A stretch of DNA of 32,049 bases, taken from assembly GCA_029212845.1 (NCBI GenBank), contig JARGPD010000005.1:31852-63900 (forward strand), in the 5' to 3' direction. The notes under the pieces are model-generated. The model was given only the letters and a program-made list of their open reading frames with translations, made no database searches and was not told where the DNA came from. Origin of the DNA: Planctomycetota bacterium (GTDB lineage: Bacteria > Planctomycetota > UBA1135 > GCA-002686595). Both the position numbers and the translations under genes were made by a program. Shown one piece after another: positions 22,759 through 30,647 of this stretch; the first letter of the stretch is position 1, and each line of letters opens with the position of its first letter.

Positions 22759-24567
22759 ATGCGACGCATCGCCATCGTCAACCAGAAGGGCGGGGTCGGC
22801 AAGACGACGACCGCCGCCAACCTCGGTGCCGCCCTCGCGCGCCGCGGCCGCAAGGTCGTGCTCGTGGACCTCGACCCCCAGGGCAACCTCTCCACGCACC
22901 TCGACGTCGAGGTCGAAGACGGCGGAGCTTCGTCCTACGGCGTGCTGTGCGACGGCGAGCCCTTCGGCGAGGCCCTGCGCCCGACGTCGACGGCCGGCCT
23001 GTTCGTGGTGCCCGCCGACATCGACCTGTCCGGCGCCGAGATGGAGCTCGCCGCGGCGATCGGTCGCGAGAGCATCCTGCGCGACTCGATCGATGCCTGG
23101 GAAGAGGCCGCGCCCGAGCCCTTCGACTACATCATCTTCGACTGCCCGCCGAGCCTCGGGCTCCTGTCGGTCAACGGCCTGGTCGCTGCGCGCGAGGTGT
23201 TCATCACCCTGCAGACCGAGTTCTTCGCCCTGAAGGGCATGAGCAAGCTGGTCGAGATCGTGCAGCTGCTCAAGCGTCGCCTGAACCCCGAGCTCGAGAT
23301 CAGCGGCATCATCCCGTGCCTCTACGACAGCCGCCTGCGCCTCGCGCGTGAGGTCCTGGCCGAGATCCGCCGCTACTTCCCGGGCCCCGTCTTCCGCCGC
23401 TCGATCCGCACCAACGTCAAGCTCGCCGAAGCGCCGAGCTTCGGCATGTCGATCTTCGACTACGCGCCCGAGTCCGCCGGCGCGAGCGACTACCTCGAGC
23501 TCGCCGACGAGGTGCTGGCCCAGGAGCTCGGCGCGCCGGTGGAGGCAACCGAGACCACCGAGCCGCCCGCCTCCACCGAGGTCGCCGCCGAGCAGACCCA
23601 CGAGAGCCCCGCGCCGTCAACCGCTGAAGGAAGCGCCGCCGAGGGCACCGTCCAGCCCGCGGCCAGCACGGCACCGCTCGCGCCCAGCGCGGACCAGGTG
23701 GCGAAGTCCCACGAGCCTGCGCCCGAAGTCCACGTCACCGAAGCGGAGGCGGCGGAGTCGACCCAGCAGGTCGACCAGCCCAGCGCGCCGAGCGAGCCCC
23801 AGGCCCCCGCGTCGGTCGCGCCGAGCGCGGAGGAGCCGAGCGCGTCCGAGGCCGCCACGTCCGAGCCGCTCGAGCCCGCCGCAGCCGCCAGTGCCGCGCC
23901 GGTCCTGGTCGAGCCCGTCGCGGAACAACCCGCTGCCGCCGAAGTTGTCGCCACGGAGTCCGCGTCGGTCGAGCCGCTCACGGTCGCGCCCGACGAGTCC
24001 GCGCCCCGCGACCAGCCCGGTCTCACGGAACCCACCGCAAAGGAAGAGGACAGCCCGCTGCCGACGGCCGAGCTCCCCGTCCAAGCCCCGGACGAGGCTG
24101 CGGGCGAAGCGAAGGTTGCGCGCGAAGCCGAAGCCTTCGAGCAGGTCGACGACCCCCTGCCTGTGGTCGAGCTGCAGGTGCAAGCTCCGGTCCAGCCGGA
24201 GCCCTCGCCGCGCACCGACCACGAGGCCCAAGAGCACCCCGCGCCCGCGACTCACTCGGACCAGCCGGACCAACCGGACCTGTCGAGGCGCGAAGGCAGC
24301 CACGCGGATGCCGCCCCGGGCTCTACCGGCACGGGCGAGCTCGAGGCCCCCGCACCCGACGCGCTCGAGCAGCCTAGGCCGACCACGGGCGAGGCCGAGC
24401 CCCCCCGGGCCGCCGGGGAGGCCCCCCCCCCCGGGGCCCCCCGCGGGGGGCCGGGGCCGCCCCGGCGGCCCCCCCACGCGCGCCGCGCCCCCAACCTCGA
24501 ACGACTGCCGCGCGCCGAGGACCTCCCGCCGCTTCCCGAGGAAGCCTTCCGCACCTTCGAGTCCTAG
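22759..24567 (+). CDS. parA: ParA-family partition ATPase with a long acidic C-terminal tail
   Basis: The product is 602 aa. Residues 1-260 are a complete Soj/ParA ATPase: KGGVGKTTT (10-18), DLDPQGN (37-43), FDCPPSLG (127-134) and VKLAEAPSFG (220-229). That is the full length of a normal Soj. About 340 further residues follow, rich in Ala, Pro, Glu and Ser with almost no aromatic residues, so probably disordered. The tail ends in a basic-proline part and a short conserved-looking end (LPRAEDLPPLPEEAFRTFES). ParA uses ATP-dependent DNA binding to move ParB-parS complexes. It lies 22 bp after bshB and just before bshA, and is not next to parB. The upstream open frame (from 22600) is a shadow of bshB. 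The homopolymer tract at 24400-24475 in the tail makes frame errors possible. Confidence 0.9.
   Translation: MRRIAIVNQKGGVGKTTTAANLGAALARRGRKVVLVDLDPQGNLSTHLDVEVEDGGASSYGVLCDGEPFGEALRPTSTAGLFVVPADIDLSGAEMELAAAIGRESILRDSIDAWEEAAPEPFDYIIFDCPPSLGLLSVNGLVAAREVFITLQTEFFALKGMSKLVEIVQLLKRRLNPELEISGIIPCLYDSRLRLAREVLAEIRRYFPGPVFRRSIRTNVKLAEAPSFGMSIFDYAPESAGASDYLELADEVLAQELGAPVEATETTEPPASTEVAAEQTHESPAPSTAEGSAAEGTVQPAASTAPLAPSADQVAKSHEPAPEVHVTEAEAAESTQQVDQPSAPSEPQAPASVAPSAEEPSASEAATSEPLEPAAAASAAPVLVEPVAEQPAAAEVVATESASVEPLTVAPDESAPRDQPGLTEPTAKEEDSPLPTAELPVQAPDEAAGEAKVAREAEAFEQVDDPLPVVELQVQAPVQPEPSPRTDHEAQEHPAPATHSDQPDQPDLSRREGSHADAAPGSTGTGELEAPAPDALEQPRPTTGEAEPPRAAGEAPPPGAPRGGPGPPRRPPHARRAPNLERLPRAEDLPPLPEEAFRTFES
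24400..24475. repeat. C/G homopolymer-rich tract inside the parA tail
   Basis: Runs of 7 C (24400-24406), 11 C (24422-24432) and 6 G occur within about 75 bases. They read as proline/glycine/arginine codons. The frame stays open across the tract, but sequence errors would be easy here. The composition resembles the tract at 1-120. Confidence 0.65.
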
Positions 24568-24582
24568 CAGCCGCGGTCCGTC

Positions 24583-25734
24583 ATCGAGCACCCCCTCCGG
24601 ATCGGACTGCTCTGCCACCCGACCATCGGCGGCTCGGGCGTGATCGCCTCGGAGCTGGCCCTCTCCCTAGCCGCCCGCGGCCACAGCGTGCACGTGTTCG
24701 CCCACGCCGTCCCGCCACGCCTCACCAAGGGCGACCAGCACGCCGTCCGGGTGCACGTCTCCGGCGGCACGCCCTACCCGCTGTTCCCCGCGCCGCCCCA
24801 CGACCTGGCCGCGATCTCCCGCGTGCTCGACGTCGAGCGCAGCCTCGGGCTCGACGTCCTGCACGCGCACTACGCCCTGCCCCACGCCGTGTCCGCGATC
24901 GTCGCGTCCGAAGCGACCGCCGACGAGGGCCGCCGCCTGCCCGTGGTCACGACCTTGCACGGCACCGACATCACGATCGTCGGCAGCGACCCGGCCTACC
25001 TCCCGACGACGCGCTTCGCCCTCGCGCGCAGCGCCGCTGTGACCTGCGTATCGCGCTCCCTCGCCGAGCGCACCGAGGCACTGCTGCTCGGCGGCCAGCC
25101 GCTGCCTTCCGGCGAGCTGCACGTGATCCCGAACTTCGTCGACACCGACGCCTTCCGTCCGCCACCCGGAGGCGCGCCGACCGGTCCGCCGGTCGCGATC
25201 CACGTCAGCAACCTGCGCCCGGTCAAGCGCGTGCCCGAGCTCGTGCGCGCCGTCGCGGCGGCGACCGAACCCGGGAGCGGCGCCGAGCACGCGCGCCTGC
25301 ACCTCCTCGGTGACGGGCCCGACCTGCCCGCGGTGCGCGCCCTCGTCGAGGCGCTGGGCCTCGCGGCGCGCGTGCGCTTGCTGCCCGCCCAGGCCGAGGT
25401 CGCACCCCACCTCGCAGCCGCCAGTCTCTACGTGCAGGCCAGCCGTGAAGAGGCCTTCGGGCTCTCGGCCCTCGAGGCCATGTCCTGTGGCCTTCCCGTG
25501 CTCTCGACCCGGGTGGGCGGCGTGCCCGAGGTGGTCGAGCAGGACTCCACCGGCCTGCTCGTCGACCTCGGCGACGAGGCGGGGTTCGCATCAAGTCTGA
25601 GGCGCCTGCTCGTCGATCACGACACCCGTAGGCGCATGGGGGCCGAGGGGCGGCGCCAGGTCGAACACAAGTTCGCCCGCGAGGCTATCGTGGACCGCTA
25701 CGAGGCCCTCTATCGGAGGGTCCAACCAGCATGA
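24583..25734 (+). CDS. bshA: Bacillithiol biosynthesis glycosyltransferase BshA
   Basis: The product is about 383 aa, the usual BshA length. The N-terminal glycine-rich sugar-nucleotide motif reads RIGLLCHPTIGGSGVIASEL, and VTTLHGTDITIVGSD is characteristic of BshA. VIPNFVDTDAF and SREEAFGLSALEAMSCGLPV (the E-x7-E motif) mark the GT4 C-domain. BshA joins UDP-GlcNAc and malate, the first step of the pathway. The start is uncertain. The first canonical start in frame is GTG at 24640, but that would remove the IGGSG loop. Upstream to the in-frame parA stop at 24565-24567 there is only CTG (24607) and ATC (24583). I place the start at ATC 24583 because it gives the standard N-terminus; an error in the assembled sequence is an alternative. 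It overlaps the next gene as ATGA. Confidence 0.87.
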   Translation: MEHPLRIGLLCHPTIGGSGVIASELALSLAARGHSVHVFAHAVPPRLTKGDQHAVRVHVSGGTPYPLFPAPPHDLAAISRVLDVERSLGLDVLHAHYALPHAVSAIVASEATADEGRRLPVVTTLHGTDITIVGSDPAYLPTTRFALARSAAVTCVSRSLAERTEALLLGGQPLPSGELHVIPNFVDTDAFRPPPGGAPTGPPVAIHVSNLRPVKRVPELVRAVAAATEPGSGAEHARLHLLGDGPDLPAVRALVEALGLAARVRLLPAQAEVAPHLAAASLYVQASREEAFGLSALEAMSCGLPVLSTRVGGVPEVVEQDSTGLLVDLGDEAGFASSLRRLLVDHDTRRRMGAEGRRQVEHKFAREAIVDRYEALYRRVQPA

Positions 25735-26954
25735 ATGCTATGCAGACGAGGGAGGAGGGGGCGCCGAGCGTCTACCTGGATCACAACGCTACGGCGCCGC
25801 TGCGGCCCGAGGTGGGCCAGCTGTGGCACGCGCTGACGGCCGAGGGGCTCGGCAACCCGTCCAGCCTGCACGCCTCCGGGCGGCGCGCCAGGGACGTCAT
25901 CGACCAGGCCCGGGAGCGAGTCGCGGTGGCCCTTGGGGTGCTGGAAGACGAGGTCGTGTTCACCGCAAGCGGCACCGAAGCCAACAACGTGGCGCTCTTC
26001 GGCCGCGCCGGCGCCCTGCCCAAGGAGCGCACGATCCTGGTCGGCCCGACCGAGCACCCTTCGGTCCTGGCGGTCATGGCACGCCTCGAGACCGCCGGGC
26101 GCAAGGTCCGCCGCCTGGCCGTGGACCAGCGCGGCCTGATCAACCCCGAGCAGCTCGCCTTCCTGACCGAGCAGGCCAAGGTCGGGCTGATCTCGATCCA
26201 GCTGGCCAACAACGAGGTCGGCACCGTGCAGCCCCTGGCCGAGCTCGCGACCTACTTCACCGGCGACGCGGACGGCCCTCGGCCGACCCTGCACGTGGAC
26301 GCGGTCCAGGCCCTCGGTCGCTTGCCGTTGGACCTCGCCGGCGAGCTGCGCCACGTGGACCTGTGCAGCCTGTCGATGCACAAGGTCGGCGGACCCCTCG
26401 GCGTCGGGGTGCTGGTCCGACGTCGCGGCCTGGCCATGGCGCCGCACCTGTTCGGCGGCGGCCAAGAAGAGGGACTGCGTCCCGGAACCGAGAACCCCGC
26501 GGCGATCGGTGCCGCGGCCCTGGCGGTGCAGCTCGCCGTTCGCGAGCAGGAGGCCCACGCCGCGCGGGTGCGCGAGCTCACCGAGGAGCTCTACGCCGAC
26601 CTCGCGCGCGAGCTGCCCAGCTTGACGCTCGTTGGACCGCCGATCGAAGCGCGCGCCGCACGCCTTCCCAACACCCTGTGCTTGTCCGTCGATGGCATGG
26701 ACGCGCGCATGCTCGTCACACGTCTCGACCTGCACGGCATCGAGGTCAGCGCAGGCTCCGCGTGCTCCTCTGGGGCAGTAGAGGCCTCCCACGTGCTTCT
26801 TGCCATGGGTTACGACGACGCGACCTCGCGCACCGGTCTGCGCTTCTCGCTCGGACTGAGCACAACGCGATCCGATTGCAAGCGCGCGGTGGACGTCCTG
26901 GTGAAAGTAATTTCCCCGTCGCTCGCAACCCGCGACAACCAAGCGGACTTGTGA
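25731..26954 (+). CDS. Cysteine desulfurase (NifS/IscS family, class V aminotransferase fold)
   Basis: The product is 407 aa. YLDHNATAPLRPEV (15-28) and GNPSSLHASGR (41-51) open the family fold. TEHPSVL (107-113) has the PLP-stacking histidine H109 and HVDAVQALG (188-196) the PLP-nitrogen aspartate D190. SMHKVGGPLG (215-224) has the Schiff-base lysine K218, and SAGSACSSGAVEASHVLLAMG (340-360) carries catalytic C345. It removes sulfur from cysteine as persulfide for Fe-S clusters or tRNA thiolation. The ATG overlaps the bshA stop as ATGA. No scaffold (iscU), iscR or mnmA gene lies in the window, so its sulfur acceptor is unknown. It is the last gene of the bacillithiol/ParA run. Confidence 0.93.
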   Translation: MNAMQTREEGAPSVYLDHNATAPLRPEVGQLWHALTAEGLGNPSSLHASGRRARDVIDQARERVAVALGVLEDEVVFTASGTEANNVALFGRAGALPKERTILVGPTEHPSVLAVMARLETAGRKVRRLAVDQRGLINPEQLAFLTEQAKVGLISIQLANNEVGTVQPLAELATYFTGDADGPRPTLHVDAVQALGRLPLDLAGELRHVDLCSLSMHKVGGPLGVGVLVRRRGLAMAPHLFGGGQEEGLRPGTENPAAIGAAALAVQLAVREQEAHAARVRELTEELYADLARELPSLTLVGPPIEARAARLPNTLCLSVDGMDARMLVTRLDLHGIEVSAGSACSSGAVEASHVLLAMGYDDATSRTGLRFSLGLSTTRSDCKRAVDVLVKVISPSLATRDNQADL

Positions 26955-26985
26955 ACAACCTGTGCAGGCCGGTGGACGGTGCCCG

Positions 26986-27013
26986 TTGAAGCCTGTCGGC
27001 TTGGCTCCATAAT
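26986..27013 (+). promoter_or_regulatory. Candidate sigma-70 promoter upstream of dnaA
   Basis: TTGAAG at 26986-26991 and CATAAT at 27008-27013 are 16 bases apart, in the 295-bp gap (26955-27249) between the desulfurase gene and dnaA. The leader would be about 230 bases. Nothing else recognisable was found in this gap: no DnaA box, RNA gene or second parS. Confidence 0.35.
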
Positions 27014-27249
27014 GAGCAGCCGTCGAGGTCAACTCGCGGCCACCGCTTCCACCAAGCTTCTCAATCCGGCTACCTCGATGCTGGCGTCCGTCCGACGCCG
27101 CTGCCCGTCCCTCCCTCATCTCCGGGAGCGGTCCCTAGGCAGCGCTGGACGCCGCCGCTTCGACGCCCCCCGAGTTGCCCCTGGTCGAGCGCCTGGCACG
27201 AGCACCCTCGACACGCTTTCTGGATCCCCCCCTCTAGATTCGCGAGTCG

Positions 27250-28728
27250 ATGCCCAACAGCCTGCCCCAACCGAACCCACTGCCCTCCTCCCCTGAGCCC
27301 TCCGGTGCCCAGCCCCAAGACGGAGCTGCAGCGAAACGGAGCGGCGAAGGCATGGACCTGAAGCAGCTCTGGGAGGCGATCCGGGCCGCGCTGAAGGAGT
27401 CGATCCCCCAGACGCCCTTCTACACCTGGTTCCAGCAGGCGACCCTGCGCGCGCTCGAGCCGAACGAGGCCACCGTCGCGGTCCAGAACGACTTCACGCG
27501 CAACTGGCTGCTCGACAACTACCACGCGGACATCCGCCGGGCCGTGCGCACGGTCCTCGGCCGCGACCTGGCCGTGGCCATCGTCGTCGACCCCGAGCTC
27601 GCGGTGAAGCGCCCCGAGCGCAAGCCCGAGCCCGCCCAGGCCCCCGCCGCCGAGGTCCCGCCGCCGGCCCCGGGCGTGCGCCCCGGCCTGCTCGCCACCA
27701 GCGACGTCACGCTCAACCCGGGCTACACCTTCGACAACTACGTCGTCGGCCCCTGCAACCGCTTCGCCCACGCCGCCGCGGTCGGCGTCTCCGAGGCCCC
27801 CGGTCGCAACTACAACCCCTTCTTCATCCACGGCAACGTCGGCCTGGGCAAGACGCACCTCCTGCAGTCGCTCTGCCACACGATCCTGGACCAGAATCCG
27901 AAGAGCAACATCCTCTTCCTGTCCTGCGAGACCTTCACCAACCACTTCATCGAGTCGCTCCGGGACGGCGACCTGACCGAGTTCCGCCACAAGTACCGCG
28001 ATGTCGACGTCCTGGTGGTGGACGACATCCACATGCTGAAGAACAAGGAGCGCACCCAGGAGGAGTTCTTCCACACCTTCAACGCGCTCTACAACGCCGG
28101 CAAGCAGATCGTCCTGTCCTCGGACAGCCCTCCGATGGACATCCCGACGCTCCAGGAGCGCCTGGTTTCGCGCTTCAAGTGGGGCCTCGTGACCGAGATC
28201 GAGCCGCCCTGCTACGAGACCCGCATGGCGATCCTCAAGCGCAAGTGCCGCGAGCGTGGGGGCGAGCTGCCCGACGACGTCGCCCAGACCCTCGCCGAGC
28301 GCCTCGACTCGAACATCCGTGAGCTCGAGGGCTCGGTCAACAAGCTCCTGGGCTTCTCCAAGCTGATGGGGGAGCCGATCACCCTCGAGCTGGCCCGCCG
28401 CTGTCTCCAGGACGTCTTCACGGTCCGCACGGGCCCGATCTCGATGGATGATGTGGCCAACGCGGTCACCAGCCACTTCGACGTCCGCCTGTCGGACCTG
28501 CAGTCGAAGAAGCGGACCAACGCCATCGCCTGGCCCCGGCAGATCGCCATGTTCCTCTCCCGGCGCATCACCAAGCGCAGCCTGAAGGACATCGGCGGCT
28601 TCTACGGCGGCCGCGACCACTCCACGGTGCTGCACGCCGTCAAGAAGGTCGACACGGTCCTCACCACCGATGCGACCGTCCAGGACCTCGTTGCGGACCT
28701 CGAGACGCGCCTCAAGCGCAGCTTCTAG
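27250..28728 (+). CDS. dnaA: Chromosomal replication initiator DnaA
   Basis: The product is 492 aa. Domain I starts around LKQLWEAIRAALKESIPQ (37-54) and contains FYTWFQQ (57-63). A Pro/Ala/Glu-rich linker (about 120-148) is domain II. The AAA+ domain has PGYTFDNYVVG, Walker A GNVGLGKT (195-202) and Walker B VVDDIH (256-261). Domain IV ends in the DNA-binding signature GGFYGGRDHSTVLHAVKKV. It binds DnaA boxes and melts oriC. The ATG at 27250 gives a 34-residue proline-rich extension without a ribosome-binding site. The in-frame ATG at 27352 (MDLKQLW) has GGAG upstream and gives a more typical N-terminus, so it may be the true start. Downstream lies oriC and then dnaN. Confidence 0.97.
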   Translation: MPNSLPQPNPLPSSPEPSGAQPQDGAAAKRSGEGMDLKQLWEAIRAALKESIPQTPFYTWFQQATLRALEPNEATVAVQNDFTRNWLLDNYHADIRRAVRTVLGRDLAVAIVVDPELAVKRPERKPEPAQAPAAEVPPPAPGVRPGLLATSDVTLNPGYTFDNYVVGPCNRFAHAAAVGVSEAPGRNYNPFFIHGNVGLGKTHLLQSLCHTILDQNPKSNILFLSCETFTNHFIESLRDGDLTEFRHKYRDVDVLVVDDIHMLKNKERTQEEFFHTFNALYNAGKQIVLSSDSPPMDIPTLQERLVSRFKWGLVTEIEPPCYETRMAILKRKCRERGGELPDDVAQTLAERLDSNIRELEGSVNKLLGFSKLMGEPITLELARRCLQDVFTVRTGPISMDDVANAVTSHFDVRLSDLQSKKRTNAIAWPRQIAMFLSRRITKRSLKDIGGFYGGRDHSTVLHAVKKVDTVLTTDATVQDLVADLETRLKRSF

Positions 28729-28824
28729 GGGCCCTTGGGTCCCCCCAGCCTCCCTAGGGGCAACCCGCCGCGCTTCATGGTCCAGGAACGCCCCAACGCC
28801 TGGATCCGCACGCCTCGCCTTCCT

Positions 28825-28830
28825 TATAAT
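28825..28830 (+). promoter_or_regulatory. Perfect TATAAT -10 element, candidate dnaN promoter
   Basis: TATAAT stands out in a very G+C-rich context about 100 bp after dnaA. A -35 box at the right spacing is poor (GGATCC area). Transcription would cross the DnaA-box cluster into dnaN, about 395 bp downstream. Confidence 0.35.
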
Positions 28831-28859
28831 GCGCGGCGACTCGGCCCGATCCTGCCGCG

Positions 28860-29215
28860 GCCCTTCCATGCCCACCTCCACCCTGTGGACAAGTCCGTGG
28901 AAGAGCCTGGGAGCCAGCTTGGATTCCCCTGTGGATCCAGCCGCCCCGGTGTGGACTCGGTCGGGGACAACACCCCAGCTATCCACAGCGCGAGCGCCGC
29001 GACCCGACCCATCCTGACCCACCTTGGACAAGTGTGGATCAATCGCCGGCGATCCACCGTGACTCCACACGATCCACACCTGGATCCACACCTACAAGAT
29101 CGGCGCAAGTCGCTGACCTAAAACAACTTACATCGTCGCTGCGGCGAACGCTCCCCGCCCAGCAAGGGCCCCTACTGTTAAGACTAATTCTTAATTTAGG
29201 GTTCTCTCCACTACC
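28860..29215. other. Chromosomal replication origin oriC with DnaA-box cluster
   Basis: The 502-bp gap between dnaA and dnaN (28729-29230) has no gene. It holds at least eight nonamers ending TCCACA on either strand. These are 28884-28892 (-, TTGTCCACA), 28930-28938 (-), 28950-28958 (-), 28979-28987 (+, CTATCCACA), 29033-29041 (-), 29061-29069 (+), 29070-29078 (+) and 29082-29090 (+). The classic box TTATCCACA is approached but not exactly present. GATCCACA is the most frequent core, occurring four times. The location next to dnaA, the cluster and the A+T-rich patch that follows identify oriC. Confidence 0.9.
29174..29200. other. A+T-rich putative DNA unwinding element
   Basis: Between the DnaA boxes and dnaN there is an A+T-rich patch centred on TTAAGACTAATTCTTAATTT. 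It is the most A+T-rich stretch I noticed in the window. It is the likely site where DnaA opens the duplex, but it could also contain the dnaN promoter. Confidence 0.6.
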
Positions 29216-29230
29216 TAGCTCCAAGCCTCC

Positions 29231-30331
29231 ATGAAGGTCCTCTGCAACCGCGAACAGCTGCGTGAGGGATTGGCCATCGTCAATGGCGTGATCCCCACCA
29301 AGAGCACCCGGCCAGCGATCGAGAACGTCTGCCTCGTCGCGACCGAGAACGCTCTCGAGCTGGTCGGCACCGATCTCGAGATCGCCATCCGCTACCGCCT
29401 CGACGACGTCAAGGTCGCCGACACGGGCACGGTGTTGATCCCTGCTCGCGTTGCCAACGAGTTCGTTCGCGATCTCTCCGAGGAGACGGTCAGCATCGAT
29501 TCGGGTGGAGACAACTGCGTGATCTCCAGCGGGGGCGACCGGGTCGAGCTCGTGACCATCGAGTCGGACGAGTTCCCGGTGGTGGCGCGCTTCCAGGAGA
29601 CCCACTCCTACCCGCTCCTGGCCGAGACGTTCAACAAGCAGATCCACCGCACCAGCTTCGCCGCAGCACGCGAGCCCGGTCGCTACGCGATGCACGGCAT
29701 CCTGATCGAGATCGAGGAAGGCCGCCTGCGCATGGTCGCCACCGACGGGCGTCGCCTGGCGGTCACCTCGACGGTCATCGACTGTCCCGAGGACGCGGCT
29801 CACCGCGCGATCGTGCCGACCAAGGGTCTGCAGATGTTCAGCCGCATCCTCAGCGATCCGATGGCGCGCGTGCGGATCAGCTTCGAGGAGACGCAGTTCT
29901 GCTTGAAGACCGACAACGCCGAGATCTACGCCCGCCTGATCGACGGCGAGTTCCCGAAGTACTCCCAGGTCGTGCCGGCCGAGGGTGCGTGCAAGGTCGA
30001 GGCCGACGCGAGCCTGCTCGTCAACAAGCTGCGCCTGGCCAGCACGGTGACCTCCGCCGACGCCCGCGCCGTGCGCCTGGTCTTCACCGAGGACCACATC
30101 GAGCTGCTCGCGCGTGCCACCGGCCGCGGTCGTGCGACGGGCCAGATGGACGCCAGCTACCAAGGCAGCGAGGTGGACATCGCGTTCAACCCCGACTTCC
30201 TGATCGACGGGCTCAAGCAGTGCGAGAGCGATCGCGTGCACCTCGAGTTCAACGACCGGACCAGCCCGGGCAAGTTCCAGCTGGGCCAGGACTACACCTA
30301 TGTCGTGATGCCGATCACGATCGATACCTGA
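29231..30331 (+). CDS. dnaN: DNA polymerase III sliding clamp (beta subunit)
   Basis: The product is 366 aa, the normal clamp length. It starts MKVLCNREQLREGLAIVNGV with the usual TKSTRPAIENV segment (IPTKSTRPAIENVCLVA) of domain I. GRYAMHGILIEIEEGRLRMVATDGRRLAV is the well-conserved middle segment (quoted in parts: YAMHGILIEI, then LRMVATDGRRLA). The C-terminus YTYVVMPITI forms the partner-binding pocket edge (VMPI-like). The ring-shaped dimer tethers polymerase III to DNA. There is no evident ribosome-binding site in front of the ATG. The stop is followed directly by the next gene's TTG start without any gap, so dnaN and dciA are probably co-translated. Confidence 0.97.
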   Translation: MKVLCNREQLREGLAIVNGVIPTKSTRPAIENVCLVATENALELVGTDLEIAIRYRLDDVKVADTGTVLIPARVANEFVRDLSEETVSIDSGGDNCVISSGGDRVELVTIESDEFPVVARFQETHSYPLLAETFNKQIHRTSFAAAREPGRYAMHGILIEIEEGRLRMVATDGRRLAVTSTVIDCPEDAAHRAIVPTKGLQMFSRILSDPMARVRISFEETQFCLKTDNAEIYARLIDGEFPKYSQVVPAEGACKVEADASLLVNKLRLASTVTSADARAVRLVFTEDHIELLARATGRGRATGQMDASYQGSEVDIAFNPDFLIDGLKQCESDRVHLEFNDRTSPGKFQLGQDYTYVVMPITIDT

Positions 30332-30640
30332 TTGAAGGATCCCAAGCGCGGCCGGATGCTCTCCATCGCCGACGCCCTGCAAGAGGTCATGAAGACCCAC
30401 GGGGTGCGGCGGAGGGATCCTCGGAACGAGGTCTTCGACGCCTGGAACCGAGCGGCTGGGCCCCTCGCGAAGCGCGCGGTCCCGGCGCGCTTCACCGGCG
30501 GTGAGCTCTTGATCCTCGTCGAATCCTCTGCTCACTATCACGAGCTGCTCAACTTCACCGGAAGCCTGCTCCACGAGAAGACCAACGCCCTGCTCAGCAC
30601 CACCAAGGTGCAGCGGGTCGTCTTCAAACTAAGGCGCTGA
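30332..30640 (+). CDS. dciA: DUF721 protein, DciA-type helicase loader/operator
   Basis: The product is 102 aa if the TTG directly after the dnaN stop is used. An ATG at 30356 (MLSIADALQEVM) would shorten it by eight residues. The DUF721 pattern is clear: SIADALQEVMKTHGV, then VFDAWNRAAGPLAKRAVPAR, GGELLILVESSAHYHELLN and the end VQRVVFKLRR. DciA is the ancestral bacterial protein that recruits or loads replicative helicase DnaB. The position between dnaN and gyrB is typical where recF is absent. It is only seven bases from gyrB, so one transcript is likely. Confidence 0.85.
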   Translation: MKDPKRGRMLSIADALQEVMKTHGVRRRDPRNEVFDAWNRAAGPLAKRAVPARFTGGELLILVESSAHYHELLNFTGSLLHEKTNALLSTTKVQRVVFKLRR

Positions 30641-30647
30641 TTCAACC

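Noticed and set aside
25710-27119. 469-aa minus-strand open frame opposite the cysteine desulfurase gene
   Set aside because: It is an antisense shadow; the plus-strand gene has all catalytic residues.
27070-29091. 673-aa minus-strand open frame crossing dnaA and oriC
   Set aside because: It is antisense to dnaA, runs through the DnaA boxes and has no family motif.
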